In this document: in pieces, positions 52,351 through 62,587 of the stretch | How positions within the stretch are numbered: position 1 is the stretch's first letter | How the letters are laid out: each line of letters opens with the position of its first letter | Assembly: GCA_036387475.1 (NCBI GenBank) | Contig: DASVTR010000020.1 | Coordinates: forward strand, 186,001 to 250,000 | DNA length: 64,000 nt | Reading direction: 5' to 3' | Source: DASVTR01 sp036387475 | GTDB taxonomy: Bacteria; Acidobacteriota; Blastocatellia; Pyrinomonadales; Pyrinomonadaceae | Position numbers and translations under genes: made by a program | The notes under the pieces: model-generated | Databases searched by the model: none | What the model was told of the DNA's origin: nothing | Seen by the model: only the letters and a program-made list of their open reading frames with translations

Positions 52351-53340
52351 CTATTCTGAGGAGAGACCGGCCTCCTTCAACACGAACGCGGGCGTTCGCG
52401 GCTCGCCCGCGAAGAAATCGTTTTTCTTCCCAGCCGCCATAGCCCAGCGGTGCAGCCAGGTGATGCCGCCCGGCCCTGTGTAAGTGTCTGGCGAATTGTA
52501 AGCCTTATCTTTCAACGCTTCGTCCAGCGTGATGAACTTGTAGCCGCGCCGCTTTATCATCTGCGCCAGTTCGCCGAAATAATCCGCGTTGAGCGCATTG
52601 GCGTGGAGCAGCAGGATTTGCTTCATCTCGTAACCGAACAACGCGACGGATTGTTTTTCGAAGTAGTCGAACTTGCGCTCCATGTAGGGAATGTAGGCAG
52701 CGCCGATGCGACGCATCATCTCCGCATCATTGCGCTCAGCCGCCTTCGCGTAAGCGATGGCGAAAATCCATTCAGAGTTATCTATCGTCACGGGCGCGAT
52801 GCGATAGCCGCGCCCACTTAGAAACGCTTCAAACTTACGCTTCGTTTCCAGGTCAGCGCCGGTGTGCAGAAAAGGATGGCGAAAATAGCGTAGCCTCATG
52901 CCTTTACGGCGGAGCAGTTTGCTCGTCACAGCCTCGCCGCGAATGACATCGGCTTGAAAAGCATCGAGCGGCGTCGTGTTCAAATCTATATGCGAGAAAG
53001 TGTGATTGCCCAGTTCAAGCCCGGAGTCGAGCCAGCGTTGAAGCAGCTTAACCCGTGCGTCGTTTAGTTTGCCATCCGTGTGCAGCTTATTTTCGTTGAC
53101 GAAGCCGATGGCCGGAACCTTGTTGGTCTTGATGGCTGCGAGCAGTTTATTGGTGACTTCAGTGTAAGAGGCGATGTCGTGGCGCGGAACGGAAACGAGC
53201 AGCAGGTCGTCGAAGGTGACGGACACCTCGCGGCTCGTCTTCGATGCAACACGCGGCATACTTTGCGGCCAAGCCCCCACCGTAGCAGCCGAGATAATTG
53301 CGCACACCAATACTGCAATCATTGAAAGTCTGTTTTTCAC
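52351..53340 (-). CDS. Exported polysaccharide deacetylase (CE4)
   Basis: About 329 residues. After a signal peptide (RLSMIAVLVCAIISAATVGA) the CE4 motifs follow: VSVTFDDLLL (motif 1, TFDD), LGNHTFSHIDLN (motif 2, HxxxH zinc site) and YFRHPFLHTG (motif 3, RHPF). The C-terminal part holds ILLLHANALNADYFGELAQM (His of motif 5). It would deacetylate N-acetyl sugars of peptidoglycan or another polysaccharide. GTG at 53340 has AGGAG ten bases upstream; an ATG at 53367 is the alternative. Confidence 0.87.
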   Translation of the reverse strand: MKNRLSMIAVLVCAIISAATVGAWPQSMPRVASKTSREVSVTFDDLLLVSVPRHDIASYTEVTNKLLAAIKTNKVPAIGFVNENKLHTDGKLNDARVKLLQRWLDSGLELGNHTFSHIDLNTTPLDAFQADVIRGEAVTSKLLRRKGMRLRYFRHPFLHTGADLETKRKFEAFLSGRGYRIAPVTIDNSEWIFAIAYAKAAERNDAEMMRRIGAAYIPYMERKFDYFEKQSVALFGYEMKQILLLHANALNADYFGELAQMIKRRGYKFITLDEALKDKAYNSPDTYTGPGGITWLHRWAMAAGKKNDFFAGEPRTPAFVLKEAGLSSE

Positions 53341-53384
53341 AAGCCGCTTTCTCCTCACGCTAAGCATCGCTCGTTTCGTTTTTA

Positions 53385-53822
53385 CTATTCGAGCAAGGTC
53401 GCTGCGGGCTGCATCGCGCCGACCTGCTGCATCAACGCGAAGATGTCCCAGTTATTCCATGCCTCTATGATTTTGCCATCCTTGATGCGAACGATTGAGA
53501 TACCCGTGATGGTCGCCTGTCTTCCTGTTGCCGGAATTCATAACTGGTCGCCCTGATGCGTCAACTGAGCAGTCCAGCGCGCAGTCACCTTATTGGCTTC
53601 GGCAATCGTATCCTCGATGGTCAACGCAAACTCAGGGAAAGCGCCGCGCAGTTTTTCAAAGAAAGGCTTAAAGCCCGCAGGGCCTTCGACATCGACACCG
53701 GCTTCGCCCAGACCATGAGCGATGCCGTCAACGGCGAACATCTCATCTATGGCCTCCGCTCGCCCTTTGTTCCAGACCTCTTCAAACCAACGACGGGTCA
53801 AAGCAACGTTTTCTTCAGACAT
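53385..53822 (-). pseudogene. SnoaL-like gene interrupted by an in-frame TGA
   Basis: From ATG at 53822 the frame encodes a SnoaL-like start (VALTRRWFEEVWNKGRAEAI) and stops after 94 residues at TGA (53538-53540). The same frame continues after the stop as IPATGRQATITGISIVRIKD, GKIIEAWNNWDIFALMQQVG and so on to TAG at 53385, which is the normal C-terminal half of the family (about 145 residues in total). The expected residue at the stop is Gly (GIPATGR), so a GGA to TGA change is the simplest explanation. A sequencing error cannot be excluded. Confidence 0.82.
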
Positions 53823-53935
53823 AGCTCATCCTCCATCTTTGAGAATGACATAGATTATAAGTCAATCACGAACGATTAAGCATCGACAATTCAAGGGCAG
53901 GCTGACGAGAGTGAGTCAGTAGATTCACCCCAACG

Positions 53936-54271
53936 TGCGAAAGTTTCACTCTACGCTGCGAAAGTGTCACTCCACCCTGCGGATGATTAATCCCACACTG
54001 CAAACGATTGATTTCACACTGCGAACGATGAACTCCACAGTGCAAACGACTTACTCAACACTGCAAACGACTCTCTCAACACTGCAAACGATTCACTCAA
54101 CACTGCAAACGGGCCACTCAACGGTGCGTCCGACTCTTTCAACACTGCGAACGACTCACTCAACAGTGCAGACGACTCTTCCAACGGTGCGTCCGGGTCA
54201 CTCAACAGTGCATCCGGGGCAGTCAACAGTGCGTCCGCGTCACTCAACGGTGCGTACGACTCTTCCAACGG
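53936..54271. repeat. Array B: 16 tandem 21-bp units plus a partial unit
   Basis: Sixteen units of exactly 21 bases, with a partial seventeenth at 54272. TGC opens every unit, position 4 is always a purine and position 8 is always G. The common unit starts TGCRAACGAYTCACTCAAC. The first five units are more divergent than the rest. Positions 4-12 vary most. Sub-structure of 7 bases is visible (ACTCAAC / ACTGCAA / ACGACTC). The plus-strand frame stays open for 120 codons and gives heptapeptides of S-T-L/V-x-T type, but without a ribosome site. The array lies between the SnoaL pseudogene and the 3' end of the amidohydrolase gene. Confidence 0.93.
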
Positions 54272-54446
54272 TGCGAACGGGAAGGTTTTTGGCCTAAAAG
54301 TGTACGCTAATCATTCAATCGTTGCTGTCGGCAATTGAAAACCTGCAACAATGTTAAAAGATTTCACCGCCCACGTGAGCGAAGAGAGAGAAGGTCGATT
54401 CAGGAACGGGTGTGGCGGGAGTCTGGCAGCGCTCTTATCTTAAATT

Positions 54447-55775
54447 TTACAGAGAGAGCAATTCGCCCTGTTTGACTCGCCTCTCAATTTTCTGGACATT
54501 CGTGAAGTCTTGCAGCGGGTCGGCGCTCAAGACCAGAAAGCTGGCTTCGTATCCCTCTTTGAGCCGACCGATTTTGCGCCTGGGGAAAATCGCCGCGACG
54601 GTCGTCTCACACCACATCTTGAGCAGCGTCAGATTATCGAAGACTTGCAGTTTGGCTAGGCTCAGCGCTTCGGCCACGGAAGTCGCGCGAAAGCTGTCGC
54701 TTCCAATCGCAACAGGAACACCGTGCTTTGTTAAGATTTGCAGATTATGAACGAGCATCCCGCGCACAGCGCGACGCAACTCCGGCTCCTTCTCTTTTTC
54801 GTTGAGCGCCCAGTTAATCGTCGTGTTTGAAGTGGTGACGACGACAACGCGACGACGGCCCGCGAGCCGCGCATCTGCTTCCGTAATCAGATAGCGCGAC
54901 AAATCCTTGTAGTTCGCAAAGTCATTGCGTTCCGGCCTGAAGCCGGGCATGTGGTTAATCTCGTCAGCGCCCGCGACAAGAGCGTGATGAAAGTCCGTCG
55001 CCGTCTCGACGTGAGTTGAGACGCGAAGGCCCGCACGGTGCGCTCGGCGAATGATTTCCGGTAATAGTTGAGGGTCAAGCCCACGCCAGTCAAAATACTT
55101 TTCGTCGTCTCTGCGCTTCAAGTATTCCTCTGAATACATCAGGTAAGTTTTAATGAAGTCGGGTTTTCCCGCTTTGATTGTTTCCCACTTGCGATTGAGG
55201 TCGGCCAGGTTGTCAACGGTGTAGTAAAACGCGCCCTCTCCATCCGCTGCGGTCATGCCGCGGCGCTCTATATTGCGCTTCACAATCTGTATCGGGTGTC
55301 CGCCCGTGGCGGTCAGGCCGCCGCCAGCGAAGATAACATCTATGCTCGTCGGAATGTTTATCTTGCCGCTGAGCGGCGCTGTCGCACGCGGCAGGCTGTT
55401 AGGGTTCTTGACATAAAAGATGCCGCCTTCGAGATACATGCGTTTGACGCGCGCAAACTGTTCTTCGCTATACCAATCAACGTTGTGATTGTGCGCTTCG
55501 CCAAAGGGCGGCACGACATACTTACCCGTCAGGTCAATCACTTCATCAACGAGAGCGGGCTTTCGAGAGGTCAACACGCCGCCGCTTGAATAGAATTTCT
55601 TCTTTGTAAACTTACTCCCGTCAAACCACAGCCCGTTAACAAACTCGTAAGCCTTCGACGAAGATTGTCTTCCCTTTGCCAAACTCTGTCTCAGACTGAC
55701 GAGCGCCGCAGCAGCACTCGCGAGAAAAGTTCTACGGCTCAGATTCTCAGCACAACGTTTTTCAGCATCAGACAT
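54447..55775 (-). CDS. Exported amidohydrolase-family metal-dependent hydrolase
   Basis: A 442-residue protein with a twin-arginine signal (SRRTFLASAAAALVS). The amidohydrolase metal site HxH is in VVPPFGEAHNHNVDWYSEEQ. Further His residues are in RVSTHVETATDFHHALVAGA and DEINHMPGF, and IGSDSFRATSVAEALSLAKL contains the C-terminal Asp. A SFLVLSADPLQDFTNVQKIE tail is typical of imidazolonepropionase-like or prolidase-like members. The substrate is unknown. Fold-dependent Tat export suggests that a cofactor is inserted in the cytoplasm. Confidence 0.85.
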   Translation of the reverse strand: MSDAEKRCAENLSRRTFLASAAAALVSLRQSLAKGRQSSSKAYEFVNGLWFDGSKFTKKKFYSSGGVLTSRKPALVDEVIDLTGKYVVPPFGEAHNHNVDWYSEEQFARVKRMYLEGGIFYVKNPNSLPRATAPLSGKINIPTSIDVIFAGGGLTATGGHPIQIVKRNIERRGMTAADGEGAFYYTVDNLADLNRKWETIKAGKPDFIKTYLMYSEEYLKRRDDEKYFDWRGLDPQLLPEIIRRAHRAGLRVSTHVETATDFHHALVAGADEINHMPGFRPERNDFANYKDLSRYLITEADARLAGRRRVVVVTTSNTTINWALNEKEKEPELRRAVRGMLVHNLQILTKHGVPVAIGSDSFRATSVAEALSLAKLQVFDNLTLLKMWCETTVAAIFPRRKIGRLKEGYEASFLVLSADPLQDFTNVQKIERRVKQGELLSL

Positions 55776-55901
55776 GGCTCTGCCTTTCGTTTACCAGCAA
55801 CTCTACGAGATAAACACCATGACTCCTGCTTTCGTGGCGAAAATTGTCGGCTGCTGCTGCGAGATTAACAACTTTGACGCCGCGCGCCGCAGTCCAAAGA
55901 G

Positions 55902-56837
55902 TTAATGCTCATCTGGCGAGCGTTCCAGCGCGGCGCGATCCCAGTTAGCTAGATTCGCCGCCGCTTCATAAGTGCTGTGCAGAAACTCCGACAGCATTTC
56001 TTCCGGCGAATCTGCCTGACGAACAGCATTGTAGAGCAGCAGAAACTCAGACATCTCTCGACTGTAAAAACCCTGACGGGGACGAATCATTGCCTCCTTT
56101 AATCCGGCAGGCTCAGGAGCAGCGTAAGCATAGAAGGCTGGCTCTGGAAGCGCCGCGCCGCCCGGCCAGAAGCCATGACTGATAACCTCGTGCGAGTAAG
56201 CTTCGCGCGTAATGGCATCCGCGCCCTCTCGTTCGGGCGCACGCCTGCCTGAAAAGCGCGTCACCGCCAGGTCAAAGCTGCCCCAGAAGAAATGCACGGG
56301 ACTGACCTTTCCAATAAACGACGAGCGAAACTCCTTAAGAGCTTTGTCCGCCTGCACCAGAATGCGCCAGAAACGATTGGCGTATTCGGGGTCATACGAG
56401 GCGTGCTCTTCATCTTTTTCAAAGGGGATAGGATTTTCAATCTCGACGGGCGTCGTCCAGATTTTGATTTCAAGGCCAAGACTGTGAAGGCGCTCCATCA
56501 CTTCACGATAAAAGGCCGCGACGGAGCGCGGAACGAGAGCGATTGATTCTGTCGCTCCATCATCGCACTTGATGATGAGTTGGTGGTCAATAAAGTCGAA
56601 ATCCATTTCAAAGATTCGTTGATTGTAAGGAATCGCCGAAGTCGTCAGCCCGCGCGCCGTCACATACAGCGGGACTTGCCACCAATGGTTGACGTGCGGG
56701 CTTTGTACGAGCCGGATTTTTCCAACGACCTGCGTCCACATGTGCAGCGTCGCGCAGGTATCCTTCCACTGCTCAAGAGGAAGGCTCGGCCAAACTTCGC
56801 TGCCCGCATCTTTGCTCTGCAAATTTGAATCGGTCAT
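55902..56837 (-). CDS. DUF5996 family protein
   Basis: A 311-residue cytoplasmic protein. WPSLPLEQWKDTCATLHMWT at the start, then SPHVNHWWQVPLYVTARGLT, FDFIDHQLIIKCDDGATESI and VHFFWGSFDLAVTRFSGRRA, match the DUF5996 pattern as I know it. The function is unknown. It is monocistronic, with divergent spacing of about 200 bases to the FMN reductase gene. Confidence 0.82.
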   Translation of the reverse strand: MTDSNLQSKDAGSEVWPSLPLEQWKDTCATLHMWTQVVGKIRLVQSPHVNHWWQVPLYVTARGLTTSAIPYNQRIFEMDFDFIDHQLIIKCDDGATESIALVPRSVAAFYREVMERLHSLGLEIKIWTTPVEIENPIPFEKDEEHASYDPEYANRFWRILVQADKALKEFRSSFIGKVSPVHFFWGSFDLAVTRFSGRRAPEREGADAITREAYSHEVISHGFWPGGAALPEPAFYAYAAPEPAGLKEAMIRPRQGFYSREMSEFLLLYNAVRQADSPEEMLSEFLHSTYEAAANLANWDRAALERSPDEH

Positions 56838-57033
56838 GATCGAATTGTCTGCCTTTTCTCTGACAGGATTAAACCTTGTGAATCGCAGATGAAGAGAGTA
56901 GTGATACTATTCACCAAAAATCTTTCAGGCGTGCAAGCTTATAGGCAGCAAGAGCCTTAATCAAGAGCAGCGAGAAACGGAAGAGATGCCTTTCCAACCG
57001 TGATTTCGATTGACGACGTAAGGACGCTTTCAG

Positions 57034-57603
57034 ATGAGCACAACCAGACCGCTCTTTATTCCCGTCATCCTGGGCACAGCGCGACAGGGCCGCGCCAGCG
57101 AAAACGTTGCCAGATTCGTCTTTGAAGAAGTGGCAAAGCGAGACGGCGTTGAAACGGAGTTGATTGACATACGCCAGCTTCCGCTCTCGACGCAGGACGC
57201 GGGCGAGGACATCAAGGATGCGCAGTTTTCCGCAACCATCAATCGCGCAGACGCCATTGTCATCGTCGTGCCGGAATACAACCACGGCTATCCGGGCTTG
57301 CTCAAGCATGTCTTGGATACAAACTTGAAGGAATACATACACAAGGCGGTCGGGCTGTGCGGCGTCTCCGCCGGAGGCTTCGGCGGCACGCGTGTGATAC
57401 AGAATCTTTTGCCTGTGATGCGCGAGCTTGGGTTGGTGACTATTTTCTGGGACGGAAACTTTTCCGGCGCGCGCAAGCTTTTCGATGCCAACGGTAAGCT
57501 GCTTGATGAGTCGTATATCGGGCGCATCGACAAGTTTTTGAAAGAACTCATCTGGATGGCGAAGGCGCTACGCTACGGACGCGAAAACGTTTCGTTGGAG
57601 TAA
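57034..57603 (+). CDS. NADPH-dependent FMN reductase family protein
   Basis: A 189-residue flavodoxin-fold protein: PVILGTARQGRASENVARFV is the phosphate-binding start, VIVVPEYNHGYPGLLKHVLD the isoalloxazine-contact motif of the FMN_red family, and VGLCGVSAGGFGGTRVIQNL the third loop. It would reduce FMN or quinones and azo compounds. AAGGA lies ten bases before the ATG. A zinc-ribbon gene follows after 27 bases on the same strand. Confidence 0.88.
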   Translation: MSTTRPLFIPVILGTARQGRASENVARFVFEEVAKRDGVETELIDIRQLPLSTQDAGEDIKDAQFSATINRADAIVIVVPEYNHGYPGLLKHVLDTNLKEYIHKAVGLCGVSAGGFGGTRVIQNLLPVMRELGLVTIFWDGNFSGARKLFDANGKLLDESYIGRIDKFLKELIWMAKALRYGRENVSLE

Positions 57604-57630
57604 GACTAAAAAGTGTCGGAGGCGAAGAAG

Positions 57631-57822
57631 ATGGACTGTCCAGATTGCGGCGTACAGATGAACTACCACGCCCTGAAGATTGACTACGCGGCTGAACCAG
57701 GTGATGCTGAGCACGCCGATGATGCTTACGGCGCTCCCCTCGTCGAAGCCCACACCTGCCCCAAATGCGGCAAGACACATGCGCGTCGTCAAACCCTTGC
57801 GCCCGATGACGAGCAGAATTAA
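57631..57822 (+). CDS. Small zinc-ribbon protein
   Basis: A 63-residue protein with two CxxC pairs (MDCPDCGVQMNYH and HTCPKCGKTHARR), which together form a zinc ribbon. The region between them is acidic. ATG at 57631 has a strong ribosome site (GGAGG, eight bases upstream) and is preferred over GTG at 57613. The role is unknown; it may be a nucleic-acid or protein adaptor. Confidence 0.7.
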   Translation: MDCPDCGVQMNYHALKIDYAAEPGDAEHADDAYGAPLVEAHTCPKCGKTHARRQTLAPDDEQN

Positions 57823-57886
57823 TTTCACAGCGCATCAGGAAGAAAGCAGAGCGTTGAGGCAAACGAAAGCGCCGCGCCCCTGTCTA

Positions 57887-59927
<2,041 letters not shown>

Positions 59928-59944
<17 letters not shown>

Positions 59945-60077
59945 GACAGGCGGCAATGAATTGTTCCTTTCGCTTATCAAACTCCTGAGTTCGTTTCAGC
60001 GACTCTTTAGCCGAGAGTTTAACTCGCGGCGGGCGCTCAATCTTTATTTCCTTCAAATCCTTGAGCTTTTTCGCCAT
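59928..60077 (-). CDS. Small basic hypothetical protein overlapping nadE
   Basis: A 49-codon frame begins AAKKLKDLKEIK-like (MAKKLKDLKEIKIERPPRVK) and ends CHAASF. It has an excellent ribosome site (GGAGG, five bases before the ATG at 60077). It overlaps the nadE start by 17 bases in another frame, which suggests translational coupling, since nadE has no good site of its own. The product is rich in Lys and Arg. I know no family. Confidence 0.55.
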
Positions 60078-60167
60078 CCTTGCCTCCAAAATCTATTACT
60101 GCCGTTCAGCTTTTAGATTGTAGCACAGTGAGATTTTCTACTTCACGAGCGATAAAACCACTTAACG

Positions 60168-61832
60168 TTACTTCTCTTTGACGAACACAGAGTTGATATT
60201 GCCGCGACCGTCGTCTTCCTTCTGCGCGTTGGCCGGGTCTGTAATCCAGTTGCCGTCTACGACAAACTTGTAGGTGTAGCGGCCCGGAGCAAGGTCTATG
60301 CGGCAGACCCAATTGTTGCCTTCCCTGCCGCAGATAGTGGCCGCTTGATTCCAGTTATTGAACGAGCCGGCGAGCACAACGATTTTCGAATTCTCGTATC
60401 CGGCGAGGCGGAATGTCGTGTTGCCCGCGAGGCTCGGAGCGGGAAGCTGTAGCCTGCTCGCCGTTTCGGGCGGTGGGCCAAGTCCGCTGACGAGCATTCC
60501 CGTGACAGTTCCCTTCTCGTCCTTCTGAAACGTGAAGCGTCCTTCCGGCTGGTCAACGTCGAAGAATTCGACGGGCGAAGCGGCGGCGACTTGAATCCTG
60601 TACTGGCCGGAGGGCTTGATGAACAGCGTGCCGTTTTCCAGTGTCACATCGAAGACTATGTTCGCGACGTTCAGCGGCAATTGATAGCGCCCGACATAAG
60701 CTTGCAGGATTGACGAATCAACTTTCACAGTCTGCGGCGTGACAATCTTGTCGGAGAGAGTAAACTGCGCCAGCTTGCTTGCAACCTGTCCGGCACTAAC
60801 GCCTTCAAGGTTGGTGAGGACGATAACGGTCGCTTTCTCATCTGGAAAACGCGAGATGAAGGTCGTGAAGCCGTTGATGCCGCCGCCGTGCGAGATGTTT
60901 TTCAGCCCGAACCTCTTCTCAATGCTGAAGCCGTAGCCGTAGTTGTCCCTGACAGGCGTAAAAATGGTGTCGAGCGTTTTCTGCTTGACGAGTTTTTCCG
61001 TGTACAAGGCTTGATCCCAGAGGTACAGGTCTTCGACGGTCGAATAGAGCGCACCGGCGGCGTGTGGAATCGTCATATCGAGATAAGGAGCATTGAGCAG
61101 CTTTCCAGTCCAGATGGTGTAACCGGAAGCGCGATGCTTGAGTATCACGTCCGCCTTATCATAGCCGGTGTTCGTCATCTTCAAAGGCTCGAAGATATTC
61201 TCGCGCAGGAATGTTTCGTAAGACTGGCCCGACACCTTCTCTATGAGATGGCCGAGCAGGACATAGCCTGAGTTGCTGTAGTTCCAGCGCTCGCCCGGCG
61301 CAAACTCCAAAGGCTTGTCTTTGAAGCGCGCGATTAGTTCCAACACCGTAGAGGGAAGGGCCATCGTCTTGCGGTAATCCGGCGCGCTGGTGAAACTCCA
61401 GATGCCGGATGTATGCGTCAAGAGATGATGAATGGTAACGGGCTGCCAAGCCGCAGGGCATTCCGACACGTACTTGCAGATGGAATCCTGCACGCTCAGC
61501 TTGCCGCGCTCTTGCAGCAACATGACGGCCATCGCCGTAAACTGTTTGGTGATTGAGCCGAGGCGAAACTTGGTCTGCGGAGTATTGGGCACGTCCGTCT
61601 CATAGTTAGCCATCCCATAGCCCTTGCTCAACAGCACACGTCCGTCACGCGCGATGAGAACAGAGCCGCTGAAGCGATTCTCTTTCGCCAGTTCATTTAA
61701 ATGCGCCTCAACGCGCGCGACTAAATCCTGCGAGGGTGCTGTCTGTGCCGCGCCCTGCACGACGAGCAGCAACATGACAAAGAGCAATGCGGCGACGCGA
61801 TTAATGTTAGCGAGTCTCTCTTTCATTTTCAT
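60168..61832 (-). CDS. Exported serine hydrolase with C-terminal CBM48-type domain
   Basis: A 554-residue protein. The signal peptide is INRVAALLFVMLLLVVQGAA. The class C beta-lactamase fold has SxxK in FRLGSITKQFTAMAV, YSNSGYVLLG as the YxN motif and ISHGGGINGF as the HxG motif. A beta-barrel lipocalin-like part (about 380-450) follows, and then a C-terminal glycogen-binding E-set domain (FRLAGYENSKIVVLAGSFNN, LAPGRYTYKFVVDGNWITDP). The domain is nearly the same as the stand-alone protein at 51936. It may act on a cell-wall or storage glycan ester; this is not shown. Confidence 0.87.
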   Translation of the reverse strand: MKMKERLANINRVAALLFVMLLLVVQGAAQTAPSQDLVARVEAHLNELAKENRFSGSVLIARDGRVLLSKGYGMANYETDVPNTPQTKFRLGSITKQFTAMAVMLLQERGKLSVQDSICKYVSECPAAWQPVTIHHLLTHTSGIWSFTSAPDYRKTMALPSTVLELIARFKDKPLEFAPGERWNYSNSGYVLLGHLIEKVSGQSYETFLRENIFEPLKMTNTGYDKADVILKHRASGYTIWTGKLLNAPYLDMTIPHAAGALYSTVEDLYLWDQALYTEKLVKQKTLDTIFTPVRDNYGYGFSIEKRFGLKNISHGGGINGFTTFISRFPDEKATVIVLTNLEGVSAGQVASKLAQFTLSDKIVTPQTVKVDSSILQAYVGRYQLPLNVANIVFDVTLENGTLFIKPSGQYRIQVAAASPVEFFDVDQPEGRFTFQKDEKGTVTGMLVSGLGPPPETASRLQLPAPSLAGNTTFRLAGYENSKIVVLAGSFNNWNQAATICGREGNNWVCRIDLAPGRYTYKFVVDGNWITDPANAQKEDDGRGNINSVFVKEK

Positions 61833-62111
61833 CTCTCAATCAATGACGCTTCGTTTTAGATTGGTTTTGGACAGGCAAGAAATCAATTGAACGCTGCCAT
61901 CATACCCGTGCCTGAGCCGCAGGCAAAGCAACGCACAATGGCGCTCGCTGCCGGAAGCGTAGCTACCAAAATGCTCGAAGATATTGCGCCGCGCTCTCAA
62001 GCGGCTTTCAGCAATAGCAAATAAATTGTTAAGGTCTTGACGCTAATCGTCAAGCTCAAGACGATAAGCGTTAATCTCCTGACTAAAGTCGCAGAGGACG
62101 CGACATTACTC
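61833..62111. other. Gene-free leader to Array C with an imperfect hairpin
   Basis: About 280 bases without a gene. An imperfect 13-bp inverted repeat (GACGCTAATCGTC at 62039-62051 and GACGATAAGCGTT at 62060-62072, two mismatches) precedes the array. The word ACGCTAATC (62040-62048) reappears right after the array and after Array B. Confidence 0.6.
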
Positions 62112-62531
62112 GCTTTTGCCACTATTTTAGCTATTTTTATCGCAATTCAAGTAACTTTGGTCGTGACTTAAGCGACTTCAATCGTGACCTCAGCGACTTT
62201 AATCGCGACCAAAACGACTTTGGTCGTGACTAAAACGACTTTTGTCGCGACCAAAGTTACTTTTGTCGTGATTTGAGCGACTTTGGTCGTGATAAAAGCC
62301 ACTGAGGTCGCGTTCTTAATGACTTTGGTCGTGATTCAAACGACTTCAATCACGACTTTAGCCAGTTTTGTCACGACCTGAGCGACTTTGGTCGTGATTT
62401 GAGCGACTTCGATTGCAATAAAAGTTACTTTAGTCGTGATTTTTGCTACTTCAATCGCGACTTTACCTGCTTTGGTCACGACCTAAGTTACTTAAGTCAC
62501 GACTTTAGCGACTTTAATCACGGCTTTAGCG
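62112..62531. repeat. Array C: 20 tandem 21-bp degenerate units
   Basis: Twenty units of exactly 21 bases. Units 3-20 mostly begin ACTTTGGTCGTGA or a close variant and end AGCG, with RTCRYGA at the centre. The first two units (62112, 62133) are the most diverged. Substitutions are largely transitions. Some units contain the symmetrical words GTCGCGACC and GTCGTGAC. The array lies between a serine hydrolase start and the 3' end of the YCF48-like gene. No frame with a ribosome site crosses it. Confidence 0.92.
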
Positions 62532-62587
62532 TCTTGAGGCAGAACGCTAATCTCGAATATCGCAATAAAAATTGCCGAATTTCGCTG

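Noticed and set aside
53538..53540. Selenocysteine codon in the SnoaL-like gene
   Set aside because: The family has Gly at this place rather than Cys, no stem-loop follows the TGA at the right distance, and no selenocysteine machinery is seen.
53935..54297. A 120-codon open frame on the plus strand across Array B with S-T-L/V-x-T heptapeptides
   Set aside because: The frame is open because the unit is 21 bases long and lacks a stop. There is no ribosome site, it starts with GTG at the array edge, and changes between units are not concentrated at third codon positions.
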